Positions 35,158 through 42,292 of a DNA stretch of 64,000 bases are shown here, in pieces. The stretch spans positions 124,001 to 188,000 of the forward strand of contig NZ_CP064295.1 in NCBI RefSeq assembly GCF_015476115.1, written 5' to 3'. Each line of letters opens with the position of its first letter. Positions within the stretch are counted from its first letter, which is position 1. The stretch is from Aegicerativicinus sediminis. Lineage in GTDB: Bacteria > Bacteroidota > Bacteroidia > Flavobacteriales > Flavobacteriaceae. A model generated the notes under the pieces. The model ran no database searches, was not told the origin of the DNA, and saw only the letters and a program-made list of their open reading frames with translations. Made by a program: the position numbers and the translations under genes.

Positions 35158-35851
35158 CAGGAATATTCCTATAGTTTACAGGATCTAAAATACCGTTGTA
35201 AATAATATCATTTTTATAAAACTCTTTGGCGATGGGATGCGCATTTAATTCAGTTTGAGCAGGCCTATTAATTATTTCCTCTATTTCTTCTTGTGAAATG
35301 TCATAAGACAACCATTTTTCTGATGTGTGCTCATCTAAGATTATCGGCCCTTCGTTAAAAATGTCCACTACGCTTCGTTTAACTCCTAGATTTCGTGAAA
35401 TTATTATTGAGCAGGTTACAAAACCATCAGATAACCGATTGTAAATTCCAGCAAGGCAAAAAGGCTTTTTAGACTTTTTATAAACATAATATGGATACAA
35501 CTTGCCTTTACTCAGCAAAGTTGCAAAATAACCTGAAACAATAATCAAACAGCGACGTTCATAAAGTGCATCACAATACCACCTGTCATGCTTTAAGGTT
35601 TCAGCTTCTAAATTCAAGGTATTCGAGACGTTCTGGAACATTTGCCAATCGTCGTTAAAGTTTTCAGGAAGAATTCCCCAAATGGCAATGGACAACACTT
35701 GAGGTTTATCTTGGAGAATAACCAAAAGGTTTTCCTCATTTAAACCATTTATAATGGGTTGTTTTGAATATAATTCGGGATACTCTAATGGAATGCCAAA
35801 TTGCTTTTCCAGCTCACCCCCCTCAGCAATATTTGACAATTTATAAAACAT
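35147..35851 (-). CDS. SRAP (HMCES/YedK)-fold protein without catalytic residues
   Basis: The 234-residue protein follows the SRAP domain: WGILPENFNDDW, NLEAETL, YERRCLIIVSGYF, PFCLAGIY, TCSIII and a final WLSYD segment. Active SRAP proteins crosslink abasic-site DNA through Cys2 and use a Glu and a His. Here residue 2 is Phe (MFYKL), the usual GFYEW reads GYFATL, and the usual IHxRMPVIL reads IFNEGPIIL, so all three key residues are gone. No in-frame upstream start restores Met-Cys. It is probably a non-catalytic paralogue that may still bind DNA. Confidence 0.78.
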   Translation of the reverse strand: MFYKLSNIAEGGELEKQFGIPLEYPELYSKQPIINGLNEENLLVILQDKPQVLSIAIWGILPENFNDDWQMFQNVSNTLNLEAETLKHDRWYCDALYERRCLIIVSGYFATLLSKGKLYPYYVYKKSKKPFCLAGIYNRLSDGFVTCSIIISRNLGVKRSVVDIFNEGPIILDEHTSEKWLSYDISQEEIEEIINRPAQTELNAHPIAKEFYKNDIIYNGILDPVNYRNIPAKI

Positions 35852-35928
35852 TTCCGTAGCATTTTTATATTACAAAGTAACCCAATTTTAAATTTTTGAA
35901 GTTGTTTGAAAAAAATTTTAAATAACGC

Positions 35929-35948
35929 ATTCGATCTTAACATCGAAT
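35929..35948. repeat. Palindromic site between SRAP-like and AraC 3 genes
   Basis: ATTCGAT-N6-ATCGAAT is a perfect 7-bp inverted repeat 78 bases upstream of the SRAP-like gene and 176 bases upstream of the AraC gene. There is no adjoining T run, so a protein-binding site is more likely than a terminator. Confidence 0.4.
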
Positions 35949-36123
35949 TTACCAAACAACCTGTTTAAGCCTTAAATATCAGTTCTTTTGCTCTATTTTG
36001 TTAAACAAAAATTCTTTTTCATTAACACATATGCATAATGATAGGTACATTTACTAATGATTAGTTGTTCAATATTTTTATTTAAAAATACAACAAAAAA
36101 AGCTAGTCTATTTAAAAACCGTT

Positions 36124-37164
36124 ATGAAAAATAGTCCTATCCCCTCTGAACTTTTAAGTTTCTCTAAGGCACTAAATTCTGACATAAGAGAACAGTATGG
36201 CATTTATGATCTTAATGTTCCCGAAAAGTTAGGCCAAGGTACTGTTAGATGTGTTGCCTTTGATAAATATATCACGGCTATTGACTTAAATATTAATCTC
36301 AACAAAGAACAAAATATCCCACTGATTACCCCAAAAGAAGATGCAGTATATTTTATTTATTGCCTAGACGGAAATTGTTTTATTAATTCTGAAGCCAATG
36401 ACCGTTTGCAACTCGACAAATTAAAGACTGCCGTGATAATGAATCGACAAGATTTTGAACACGCCTTGATCTTAGGTAAAGATTTTAATCTCAAACTTAA
36501 TATTGTTGTTGTAGACAAAAAACATTACTTCAAGAAATTTTTGAATGGGTATTACCATTCAAATATCAAGCTTGAAAAACTATTAGAATCCTTTGATACA
36601 TTAAAAAAGGATGTCCATCTGGGAGCCTACAATTTAAAAATTACAGAGCAAATCAGATTGCTGCAATTTGAAGACAGAGCTAACGATATTACCGACTTGC
36701 TATATTTAGAAGGTATATACCACCTTATTCTAGCTTATCATATTGAGCAATTTTATCAGGAAATCCAAGAAGAAGAGAAATTTTCAAAGCTTACTAATAC
36801 CGAATTACAACAAATTGGTCTACTAAGCGAGTTTATAATTTCCAGACCGGAAATTCAGCACTCTATCGATAGTCTTTGCCGTAAGGCAGGTATGTCTCCA
36901 GCTAAATTACAGGATGGCTTTAAGTATTTGCACGGTAAAACTGTATTAAACTATATACGTAGTGTCCGTTTAGATAAAGCCGATCAATTGCTTAGAGATT
37001 CAGACTTAAATATTTCTGAAATTGTTTACTCCATTGGTTTTACCAGTAGAAGTTATTTTTGCAAAATATTTAAGCAAAAATACCGCTGTACCCCTAAGGC
37101 TTATAGGAAAATGGTACGGAATAAGACTTTAGAGAAAAAAGTACTTGAAGAATTATTAGATTAA
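36124..37164 (+). CDS. AraC family transcriptional regulator, paralogue 3
   Basis: The 346-residue protein has a C-terminal AraC domain (SIDSLCRKAGMSPAKLQDG and NISEIVYSIGFTSRSYFCK, then KYRCTPKAYRKM). The N-terminal sensor-like domain carries the shared motif EKLGQGTVRCVAFDKYITAIDLN (residues 36-58). It is longer than single-domain regulators and lacks a membrane segment. Its transcript ends at the strong terminator at 37183-37215. The region ahead of it includes a TTTTGTT-A-AACAAAA palindrome at 35996-36010. Confidence 0.93.
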   Translation: MKNSPIPSELLSFSKALNSDIREQYGIYDLNVPEKLGQGTVRCVAFDKYITAIDLNINLNKEQNIPLITPKEDAVYFIYCLDGNCFINSEANDRLQLDKLKTAVIMNRQDFEHALILGKDFNLKLNIVVVDKKHYFKKFLNGYYHSNIKLEKLLESFDTLKKDVHLGAYNLKITEQIRLLQFEDRANDITDLLYLEGIYHLILAYHIEQFYQEIQEEEKFSKLTNTELQQIGLLSEFIISRPEIQHSIDSLCRKAGMSPAKLQDGFKYLHGKTVLNYIRSVRLDKADQLLRDSDLNISEIVYSIGFTSRSYFCKIFKQKYRCTPKAYRKMVRNKTLEKKVLEELLD

Positions 37165-37182
37165 AATTATTGTTACACTATT

Positions 37183-37215
37183 AAAAAAAGCCCGATGTAG
37201 ATCCATCGGGCTTTT
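37183..37215. terminator. Bidirectional terminator between AraC 3 and DUF2383 genes
   Basis: AGCCCGAT-N8-ATCGGGCT is flanked by A6 on the left and T5 on the right, between convergent genes. Confidence 0.88.
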
Positions 37216-37246
37216 TACGCTATATATTAGTATTAGGAGAACTTAA

Positions 37247-37699
37247 TTAATCTCTTAAATCTTCTAGTGTACGAATCTTGCTAAGTCCACTGGAAATTTT
37301 ATTTCTTTGGGACATAAGAACATTCTTTGTGCTCAATGGCAAACTTGCCTCTTCCAAAACATCATCATATTCATCTAAGGCAGCCTTTTCTCCCCTTATC
37401 GCCTCTTCCAACATGGACTCTGCATCGTCTGCAGAAAATAGAGATTTAACATCCATCCAGGTTCTGTGAAGTGATCCAGTAATACTGCCACCTTTTTCAA
37501 CCTCCTGACCAAAACTTCTAATCTCTGATTTTAATTCGTGTCCAAAATCATAACGCTCCTGTGCCTTTTGATTGAAATAAGATTGTAGAGCAGAATTATC
37601 AGCATTTTCAGCTGCTTTCTTAAATCCTTTCTCAGCATCATAAGTCCGTTCTAACAATTCATTTAATTTATTACCGACATTTTCTGTGTAAGTACTCAT
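37247..37699 (-). CDS. DUF2383/PA2169 family four-helix-bundle protein
   Basis: The 150-residue soluble helical protein matches DUF2383: LLERTYDAEKGFKKAAENA, YFNQKAQERYDFGHELK, TWMDVKSLFSADDAESMLEEAIRGEKAALDEYDDVL in parts. The conserved Glu/Asp/His positions resemble those of ferritin-like bundles, although metal binding is unproven. Members are stress-linked in several phyla. It is monocistronic, with a 283-base gene-free stretch upstream in which I see only AT-rich sequence. Confidence 0.88.
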   Translation of the reverse strand: MSTYTENVGNKLNELLERTYDAEKGFKKAAENADNSALQSYFNQKAQERYDFGHELKSEIRSFGQEVEKGGSITGSLHRTWMDVKSLFSADDAESMLEEAIRGEKAALDEYDDVLEEASLPLSTKNVLMSQRNKISSGLSKIRTLEDLRD

Positions 37700-37982
37700 A
37701 ATTAGTTTATTTATATGTTATCGGATCGTAATTCATGAATATTTTCCGATTAATATTCGCTTTATAGCATTACAAGAACAAATGTATTAGGTAGTTTTTA
37801 GCTCAATTGTTTGAAATAATTCAAACATTAACTCTTTCAGTTTTAACGTTTTATTAAGCATTTAACATTAAAATCACGCTAATTGTCGATGGACAAAGGA
37901 ATTGAAAAAAATGATTGAATGGGCATTAAGAATTTCCTAAGGATAATTTCGGAAACCGTTAACAAATTTGCTAGGCTATTAT

Positions 37983-39083
37983 TTAGCCTTCAAACTGAAA
38001 TGGATCAAAATCTTTAATGATTTTTAAAACAGCTTGTTCTGACAAACTAAAATTTGGAAGTTCCTTTTCATCTTTTTCTACTCGGGAAAAGACCTTAAAC
38101 ATCCTACCATTATAATAAGAAGAAACTACGGCAGGATGCACATAATAGTTTCGAGTAACATTTCTGGTGTTACCTAATGATTTAGCCGCAACATCATAGG
38201 CTGATAAAACATTCTTTTTTGAGACTGATTCATCTTCTGATGGCCCCATTTCCATTAGAGTTTCAAAAAATATTATTGTGGCTGCCCAAGTTCTAAAGTC
38301 CTTAGCCGTGAAAGAAGCTCCGGCCAATTGTTGAATATAAGCATTTATCATGGAGCTATCTACTGAACGCCTTTCACCCTCCTCATCATAATATTTAAAA
38401 AGTTCCCATCCCGGAATCTCTTGGCTTTTATTTATCAATCGCACTAATTTCTTGTTTCTCAAAGTAATTTTGTGCTCCTTGCCCTTTTTCCCAACGAACT
38501 CAAAACGAATCTTGGTTCCGTTTAAATTAACATGCTTTTTACGTAGGGTAGAAAGTCCGTAGGTTTTATTTCGTTTTGCATACTGTTGGTTGCCTATACG
38601 GATGTGGGTTTCTTCTAGCAACTTAACAACTAGTGCTAGAACTTTTTCCCTACCCCAATTCTTTTGTCGTAAATCCCTTTCAACCGCTTCCCTTAATGCA
38701 GGTAGGATTAATCCAAATTCAGACATTCTATAAAACTTAGTCTGATTTCTTATTTTATTCCAAATAGGATGATAACGATATTGCTTTCGTTGCTTTTCAT
38801 CTCGGCCAGTTGCTTGAAGATGTCCATTTTCTAAATGCGAGATTTTTACTTTTTCCCATGCTGGTGGAATGACTAAACTATTGAAGCGTTCAATTTGTTC
38901 GGGTTCATCAATGATGTTATCCTTGAGTTTATACTGAAAGGATTTCCTTATTTTAATTCGCTCAATGGAAAGTTGACGCTCTGTTGTATAGACGAGATTA
39001 ATTTTCTCGACAGCCAATTCTGGCTCACTGAATAATTTTTTAATTAATCGTTTTGAAAATTTCGGCTTAATTACAGAAGGCAT
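37983..39083 (-). CDS. DNA topoisomerase IB (poxvirus/bacterial type)
   Basis: The 366-residue protein has the bacterial TopIB layout: an N-terminal beta domain with NSLVIPPAWEKVKIS and GHLQATGRDEKQRKQYRYH, then a catalytic domain with the basic residues of LEETHIRIGNQQYAKRNKTYGLSTLRKKH and KDFRTWAAT. The nucleophilic Tyr lies in RNYYVHP (Tyr313-314). It relaxes supercoiled DNA through a 3'-phosphotyrosine link. It is transcribed with hemerythrin: the gap is 12 bases. Confidence 0.95.
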   Translation of the reverse strand: MPSVIKPKFSKRLIKKLFSEPELAVEKINLVYTTERQLSIERIKIRKSFQYKLKDNIIDEPEQIERFNSLVIPPAWEKVKISHLENGHLQATGRDEKQRKQYRYHPIWNKIRNQTKFYRMSEFGLILPALREAVERDLRQKNWGREKVLALVVKLLEETHIRIGNQQYAKRNKTYGLSTLRKKHVNLNGTKIRFEFVGKKGKEHKITLRNKKLVRLINKSQEIPGWELFKYYDEEGERRSVDSSMINAYIQQLAGASFTAKDFRTWAATIIFFETLMEMGPSEDESVSKKNVLSAYDVAAKSLGNTRNVTRNYYVHPAVVSSYYNGRMFKVFSRVEKDEKELPNFSLSEQAVLKIIKDFDPFQFEG

Positions 39084-39095
39084 CAGTGATGTAGT

Positions 39096-39530
39096 TTATT
39101 CATGAGAAGCCATATGCTTTCTATAGGGCTCGGCCAAATCAGTTTTTTGCTTTTCAGTAAAAACTTTGCCAGCCAATTGAAAAAATACATGTTCTTCATC
39201 TTCTAAATGATGTTCGACTTTTTCCTTTAGCTTTTTGGCAATTACCAACCAATTAGATGCAGAATACTCAGTAGAGTCCAATTGCTCAATTAATTCTTCT
39301 ATCTCATGGTGTTCCGCAATCCCATGCCTAGCATGGTCCTGCATCATATCACTAGAAATTAGTGGTTTATAGAAATACCGCTCTTCGGCATCAGCATGAA
39401 TGAGTAATTGGCTTTTGATTTTTGAATAGATTACGTCTCTATTTTTACTATCACCGGAGGTTTCTATTAATTGAGCCAAAAGATCCCTCTGTATGTCATG
39501 ATCCTTTCTTATAGCTTCGAAAATGTTCAT
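39096..39530 (-). CDS. Hemerythrin HHE domain protein
   Basis: The 144-residue four-helix protein has the di-iron His/Glu pattern of HHE hemerythrins: KDHDIQRDLL, HADAEERYFY, HARHGIAEHHEIEELI and VEHHLEDEEHVFF. Bacterial members bind O2 or NO or act in iron and redox defence. It leads a two-gene operon with topoisomerase IB. A perfect terminator hairpin sits only 17 bases ahead of its ATG on the same strand, so its expression may be attenuated. Confidence 0.92.
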   Translation of the reverse strand: MNIFEAIRKDHDIQRDLLAQLIETSGDSKNRDVIYSKIKSQLLIHADAEERYFYKPLISSDMMQDHARHGIAEHHEIEELIEQLDSTEYSASNWLVIAKKLKEKVEHHLEDEEHVFFQLAGKVFTEKQKTDLAEPYRKHMASHE

Positions 39531-39544
39531 ATCAACTAACTTAT

Positions 39545-39683
39545 TTAAAAAATCTCAGCACCAGAAAACTAGTGCTGAGATCTAACTAACTAACCTTTAT
39601 ATTCTAAAATTATCATGTAATAGCACTCTTAGTAGGGAGGAGTCTACTTTCTCGTAGGCCTATAAATAAGATAACTACGATAA
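39545..39683 (-). ncRNA. Candidate small RNA or attenuated leader upstream of hemerythrin gene
   Basis: A promoter-like pair lies on the reverse strand: CTTG at about 39719-39716 and TATCTTTA at 39697-39690, 18 bases apart. It would start a transcript near 39683. This runs about 138 bases to a perfect terminator and encodes no convincing peptide. AGTGCT in its 5' half can pair with AGCACT of the terminator 5' arm, so an antiterminated form is conceivable. The -7 match lacks the final G of TAnnTTTG. Confidence 0.4.
39546..39581 (-). terminator. Perfect terminator 17 bases upstream of the hemerythrin ATG
   Basis: On the reverse strand ATCTCAGCAC-N10-GTGCTGAGAT forms a 10-bp perfect stem followed by T5. 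No gene lies upstream on this strand for over 2 kb except the opposite-strand AraC gene, so it must end a non-coding transcript or act as attenuator. Confidence 0.8.
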
Positions 39684-39776
39684 TTTTTTTAAAGATACCA
39701 TATGTACGTTTAGACAAGGTGCTATTTAGGTTAAAACATTGACTGAATCGGTTTATTATCAAACTTTTACAAAACA

Positions 39777-39854
39777 TTAACACTTTTAAGAATTCTTGTT
39801 AAAGAAAAAGCCAATTCGGTATTTTTTGTTTAAAGTTTTTATAAAAAGTGTTAA
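39777..39854. repeat. Inverted pair of AAAAGTGTTAA sites upstream of AraC 4
   Basis: TTAACACTTTT (39777-39787) and AAAAGTGTTAA (39844-39854) are perfect 11-bp inverted copies, 56 bases apart. The same 11-mer occurs ahead of AraC paralogue 2. Confidence 0.5.
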
Positions 39855-39971
39855 CATTTAGTTAGAGAATAGTCCTTGTAGATATAAGTTAACGTAATTT
39901 TAATGAAGCTCCTTTAAACCAGGAACAACTTCAAATAAACTTTATCACACATTAATTAACCATTTTACCAA

Positions 39972-41024
39972 ATGGTAAAAACCATTAAATCTTATATGAT
40001 ACAAATTCATAGTACCTCAACAAATTTCCCAGACAATTTAAAAAGTTTTCAAGCCTCTCTTGGAGGAGTAATAGAAGAAAAATATGGGGAATACCTTCTA
40101 ACAGTAAATAATGCCCTTACAAACGGAACTGTCCGTTTTCTTCAATTTGACAGAGGAATTAGCCTAATAGAATATGACCTAGAATCTAAAGAAGACCTTC
40201 TTTTTGTTGAACACTCAAAGAAATATAACCCAGTAAAGTTTTCCTATTGCCTTGATGGTGAGGGAAGCCACAAATTTGAGGGTTATACTGAATACAGTGA
40301 TATAGAACCTTTCCAATCAGTTATAACTTGTAACAAAAAAGATAGCAGTGAACACCTATTAGTGAAAAAGAATAAGCGATTTAAAATGACTTCTATTCAC
40401 GTTGTCCGCTCAAAGTTCCGCAAGAAAAGGATGCAAACGTTAACACAACTTCATCCAGATCTATTTCATGTTTTTTTAGATAAAAAACAGAAAAACAACT
40501 TTGCGCATTTTGGAACTATCCATCTTGGCATAAGCGAACATGTAAAATCCATGCGCAACATTCTTGCCGAAGGTATGACCAGAGTCTTGCAAATGGAGGC
40601 GAAATCCTATATCATCCTGTCATTACATATCCAACAATTTGCGATTGAAAAAGCTGAAAAAGTTGCATGTACGCCATTAACTGAAAGAGAGCTGAAGACT
40701 GTAAGAGAGGTTGCTAAAACAATCGTTTCTAGTCCTGCACAGCCTTATAATTTGAATGACATTTCTAGAAATTTCGGCTTATCGCAATCTAAATTACAAG
40801 GAGGTTTCAAATTCTTATTCGACCATACGGTGACTGAATTTATAAGAAGTACAAGACTTAAAGAAGCAAAAGAATTAATGAAAACAACCGATATGAATAT
40901 TTCTGAAATAGTTTATTCCATTGGCTTTACCAGCCGAAGCTATTTCTCAAAAATATTCAGAGAAGAATATGCCATGTCTCCAAACCAATATAAAAAGAGA
41001 TTAAGCTATCCATTGGTAGCCTAA
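39972..41024 (+). CDS. AraC family transcriptional regulator, paralogue 4
   Basis: The 350-residue protein has a C-terminal AraC domain (YNLNDISRNFGLSQSKLQGG and NISEIVYSIGFTSRSYFSK, then FREEYAMSPNQYKKR). The N-terminal domain has the shared motif NALTNGTVRFLQFDRGISLIEYD. An ATG at 39996 is an alternative start, eight residues in. The second HTH segment is almost identical to that of paralogue 3, which indicates recent duplication or strong constraint. It is followed at once by the convergent stress operon. Confidence 0.93.
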   Translation: MVKTIKSYMIQIHSTSTNFPDNLKSFQASLGGVIEEKYGEYLLTVNNALTNGTVRFLQFDRGISLIEYDLESKEDLLFVEHSKKYNPVKFSYCLDGEGSHKFEGYTEYSDIEPFQSVITCNKKDSSEHLLVKKNKRFKMTSIHVVRSKFRKKRMQTLTQLHPDLFHVFLDKKQKNNFAHFGTIHLGISEHVKSMRNILAEGMTRVLQMEAKSYIILSLHIQQFAIEKAEKVACTPLTERELKTVREVAKTIVSSPAQPYNLNDISRNFGLSQSKLQGGFKFLFDHTVTEFIRSTRLKEAKELMKTTDMNISEIVYSIGFTSRSYFSKIFREEYAMSPNQYKKRLSYPLVA

Positions 41025-41041
41025 AAAATTAAAATAAGGGG

Positions 41042-41410
41042 TTATTTTCTAAAGAATAGTTTTCTGAGGAGAATAATCCCTCCCAATCGGGAAACGTAAG
41101 AAACAACACTATCTATCCACCCAGCCGGCCTTAAATCTTCTTTGAATTCATACCTAATACCCTTTAACTCTTCCAATGCTATTTGTCTCTCTAAGGATAA
41201 CCGCTTTAAATCATATTCAATTTCTTTAAAGGAAGAATATTTAATGGGTGACGGAAAATCCCTATTGTCAACTGGCGCGGAGTTTTCCTTTTCCCCTTCT
41301 TGAATAGGAGCTGTTTTATCCTGGCCATTAGTGGCCCCAATAGAATCTGAAGTCATTAATTCTTCTTCAATTTCCGTATTTTTAGATTCATTCATCATTG
41401 GCATGATCAA
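41042..41410 (-). CDS. Small protein of the YtxH/holin-X operon
   Basis: The 122-residue protein has a disordered acidic first half, a helical segment FKEIEYDLKRLSLERQIALEELKGIRYEFKEDL (parts of 70-102), and a C-terminal helix with basic end (GGIILLRKLFFRK). The layout resembles proteins of the YqjK/ElaB type found with DUF1469 and YtxH genes, but I recognise no named domain. The start at 41410 overlaps the holin-X stop by 23 bases; an ATG at 41395 is possible. Confidence 0.75.
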   Translation of the reverse strand: MIMPMMNESKNTEIEEELMTSDSIGATNGQDKTAPIQEGEKENSAPVDNRDFPSPIKYSSFKEIEYDLKRLSLERQIALEELKGIRYEFKEDLRPAGWIDSVVSYVSRLGGIILLRKLFFRK

Positions 41411-41750
41411 AAAACTTAGGTGACATCTTTTTAATAACTATAGAATCTATCTTGGCTCTTTGCGTGTAGGCAATAAAACCAGCTAGTAGAAATAAAATTG
41501 CTACAACCACGCAACCCCACGCCATATTACCCAACCATTCCCCAATTAAAATAACCAAGGCTATCGCGATAAAAATTGCCCCTGCGAGCAACAATCCACC
41601 AATTAATACAGTTTTGGCTATTAAGCTAATGGAAATTGTAAGCTGCTGAAATACCTTCAGCCTTATATAAGCTCTAGAAGTCTTTAAGTAACCTTCAGCT
41701 AAATCAGCAGCTTTTTTGGACGTTTCTTCAATAGAATCGAACAATGCCAT
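41388..41750 (-). CDS. Phage holin family protein (DUF1469/holin-X)
   Basis: The 120-residue protein has an N-terminal amphipathic helix (FDSIEETSKKAADLAEGYL) and two membrane helices near 40-68 and 75-98. The interhelical GEWLGNMAWGCV segment is typical of DUF1469 (the YqjE-like, so-called holin superfamily III). Despite the name it is a chromosomal stress or envelope protein here. No phage genes are nearby. It starts 4 bases after the YtxH stop. Confidence 0.87.
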   Translation of the reverse strand: MALFDSIEETSKKAADLAEGYLKTSRAYIRLKVFQQLTISISLIAKTVLIGGLLLAGAIFIAIALVILIGEWLGNMAWGCVVVAILFLLAGFIAYTQRAKIDSIVIKKMSPKFFDHANDE

Positions 41751-41753
41751 ATA

Positions 41754-42104
41754 TTAAACGGTTTCTGTTCCGTTCGGTGTTGTTTTTTGTAATTTCTTGT
41801 TTTTAAGTTTCAATTCAGACAACTTATTTTCCAAGGTTGTTATTACGTCTTCTGCTTTATAACTGGCATCAGATACGATTGATTCAACTTTTTCATCTAA
41901 TGTTGCTTTTTTAGCAACCACAGTGCTAACAACGCGATCTTTTAAATCGTATGCACTTTCAGACAACATATCTTTTGTGGCATTGGCTTCATCCACAATT
42001 TTTTGTCTTGTTATACTGCCTTTATCTGGAGCAAACAAAACACCAAGAACTGCTCCTATGGCAGTCCCCGCCAATAAACCTAAAACTGAACTATTATTAC
42101 TCAT
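41754..42104 (-). CDS. YtxH domain protein
   Basis: The 116-residue protein has one N-terminal membrane helix with a Gly-rich face (LLAGTAIGAVLGVLFAPDKGS), the YtxH signature. A long, charged coiled helix follows. YtxH is a general-stress protein in Bacillus. It leads the three-gene operon with holin-X and the small helical protein, on the strand opposite to AraC 4. Confidence 0.93.
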   Translation of the reverse strand: MSNNSSVLGLLAGTAIGAVLGVLFAPDKGSITRQKIVDEANATKDMLSESAYDLKDRVVSTVVAKKATLDEKVESIVSDASYKAEDVITTLENKLSELKLKNKKLQKTTPNGTETV

Positions 42105-42292
42105 TTCTATTTAGTTTATATTATTATTTTATTAAATATAGATACTTACAAAGATACCTCATTCTCATTAAATTACATGACCCAAACACAACTAATCTTG
42201 ACTGTTTTAGCGGATTTTGGAAACAATCAAATTTTAATTTATATGGGATATGAAGAAATTTGGGAAATCGTAATTTAGTTAAAAATTGAAGC

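Larger units (their letters stand above)
39531..39971. other. 441-base gene-free stretch: candidate small RNA/attenuator and AraC 4 promoter
   Basis: No protein gene is visible. The left part holds a minus-strand terminator and a plausible minus-strand promoter (see the next entries). The right part holds two copies of AAAAGTGTTAA in inverted orientation (39777-39787 and 39844-39854) and the start region of AraC paralogue 4. Confidence 0.7.

Noticed and set aside
41388-41750. Prophage remnant, because of the phage holin name
   Set aside because: DUF1469 proteins are chromosomal in many phyla; no integrase, capsid, tail or attachment site is nearby.
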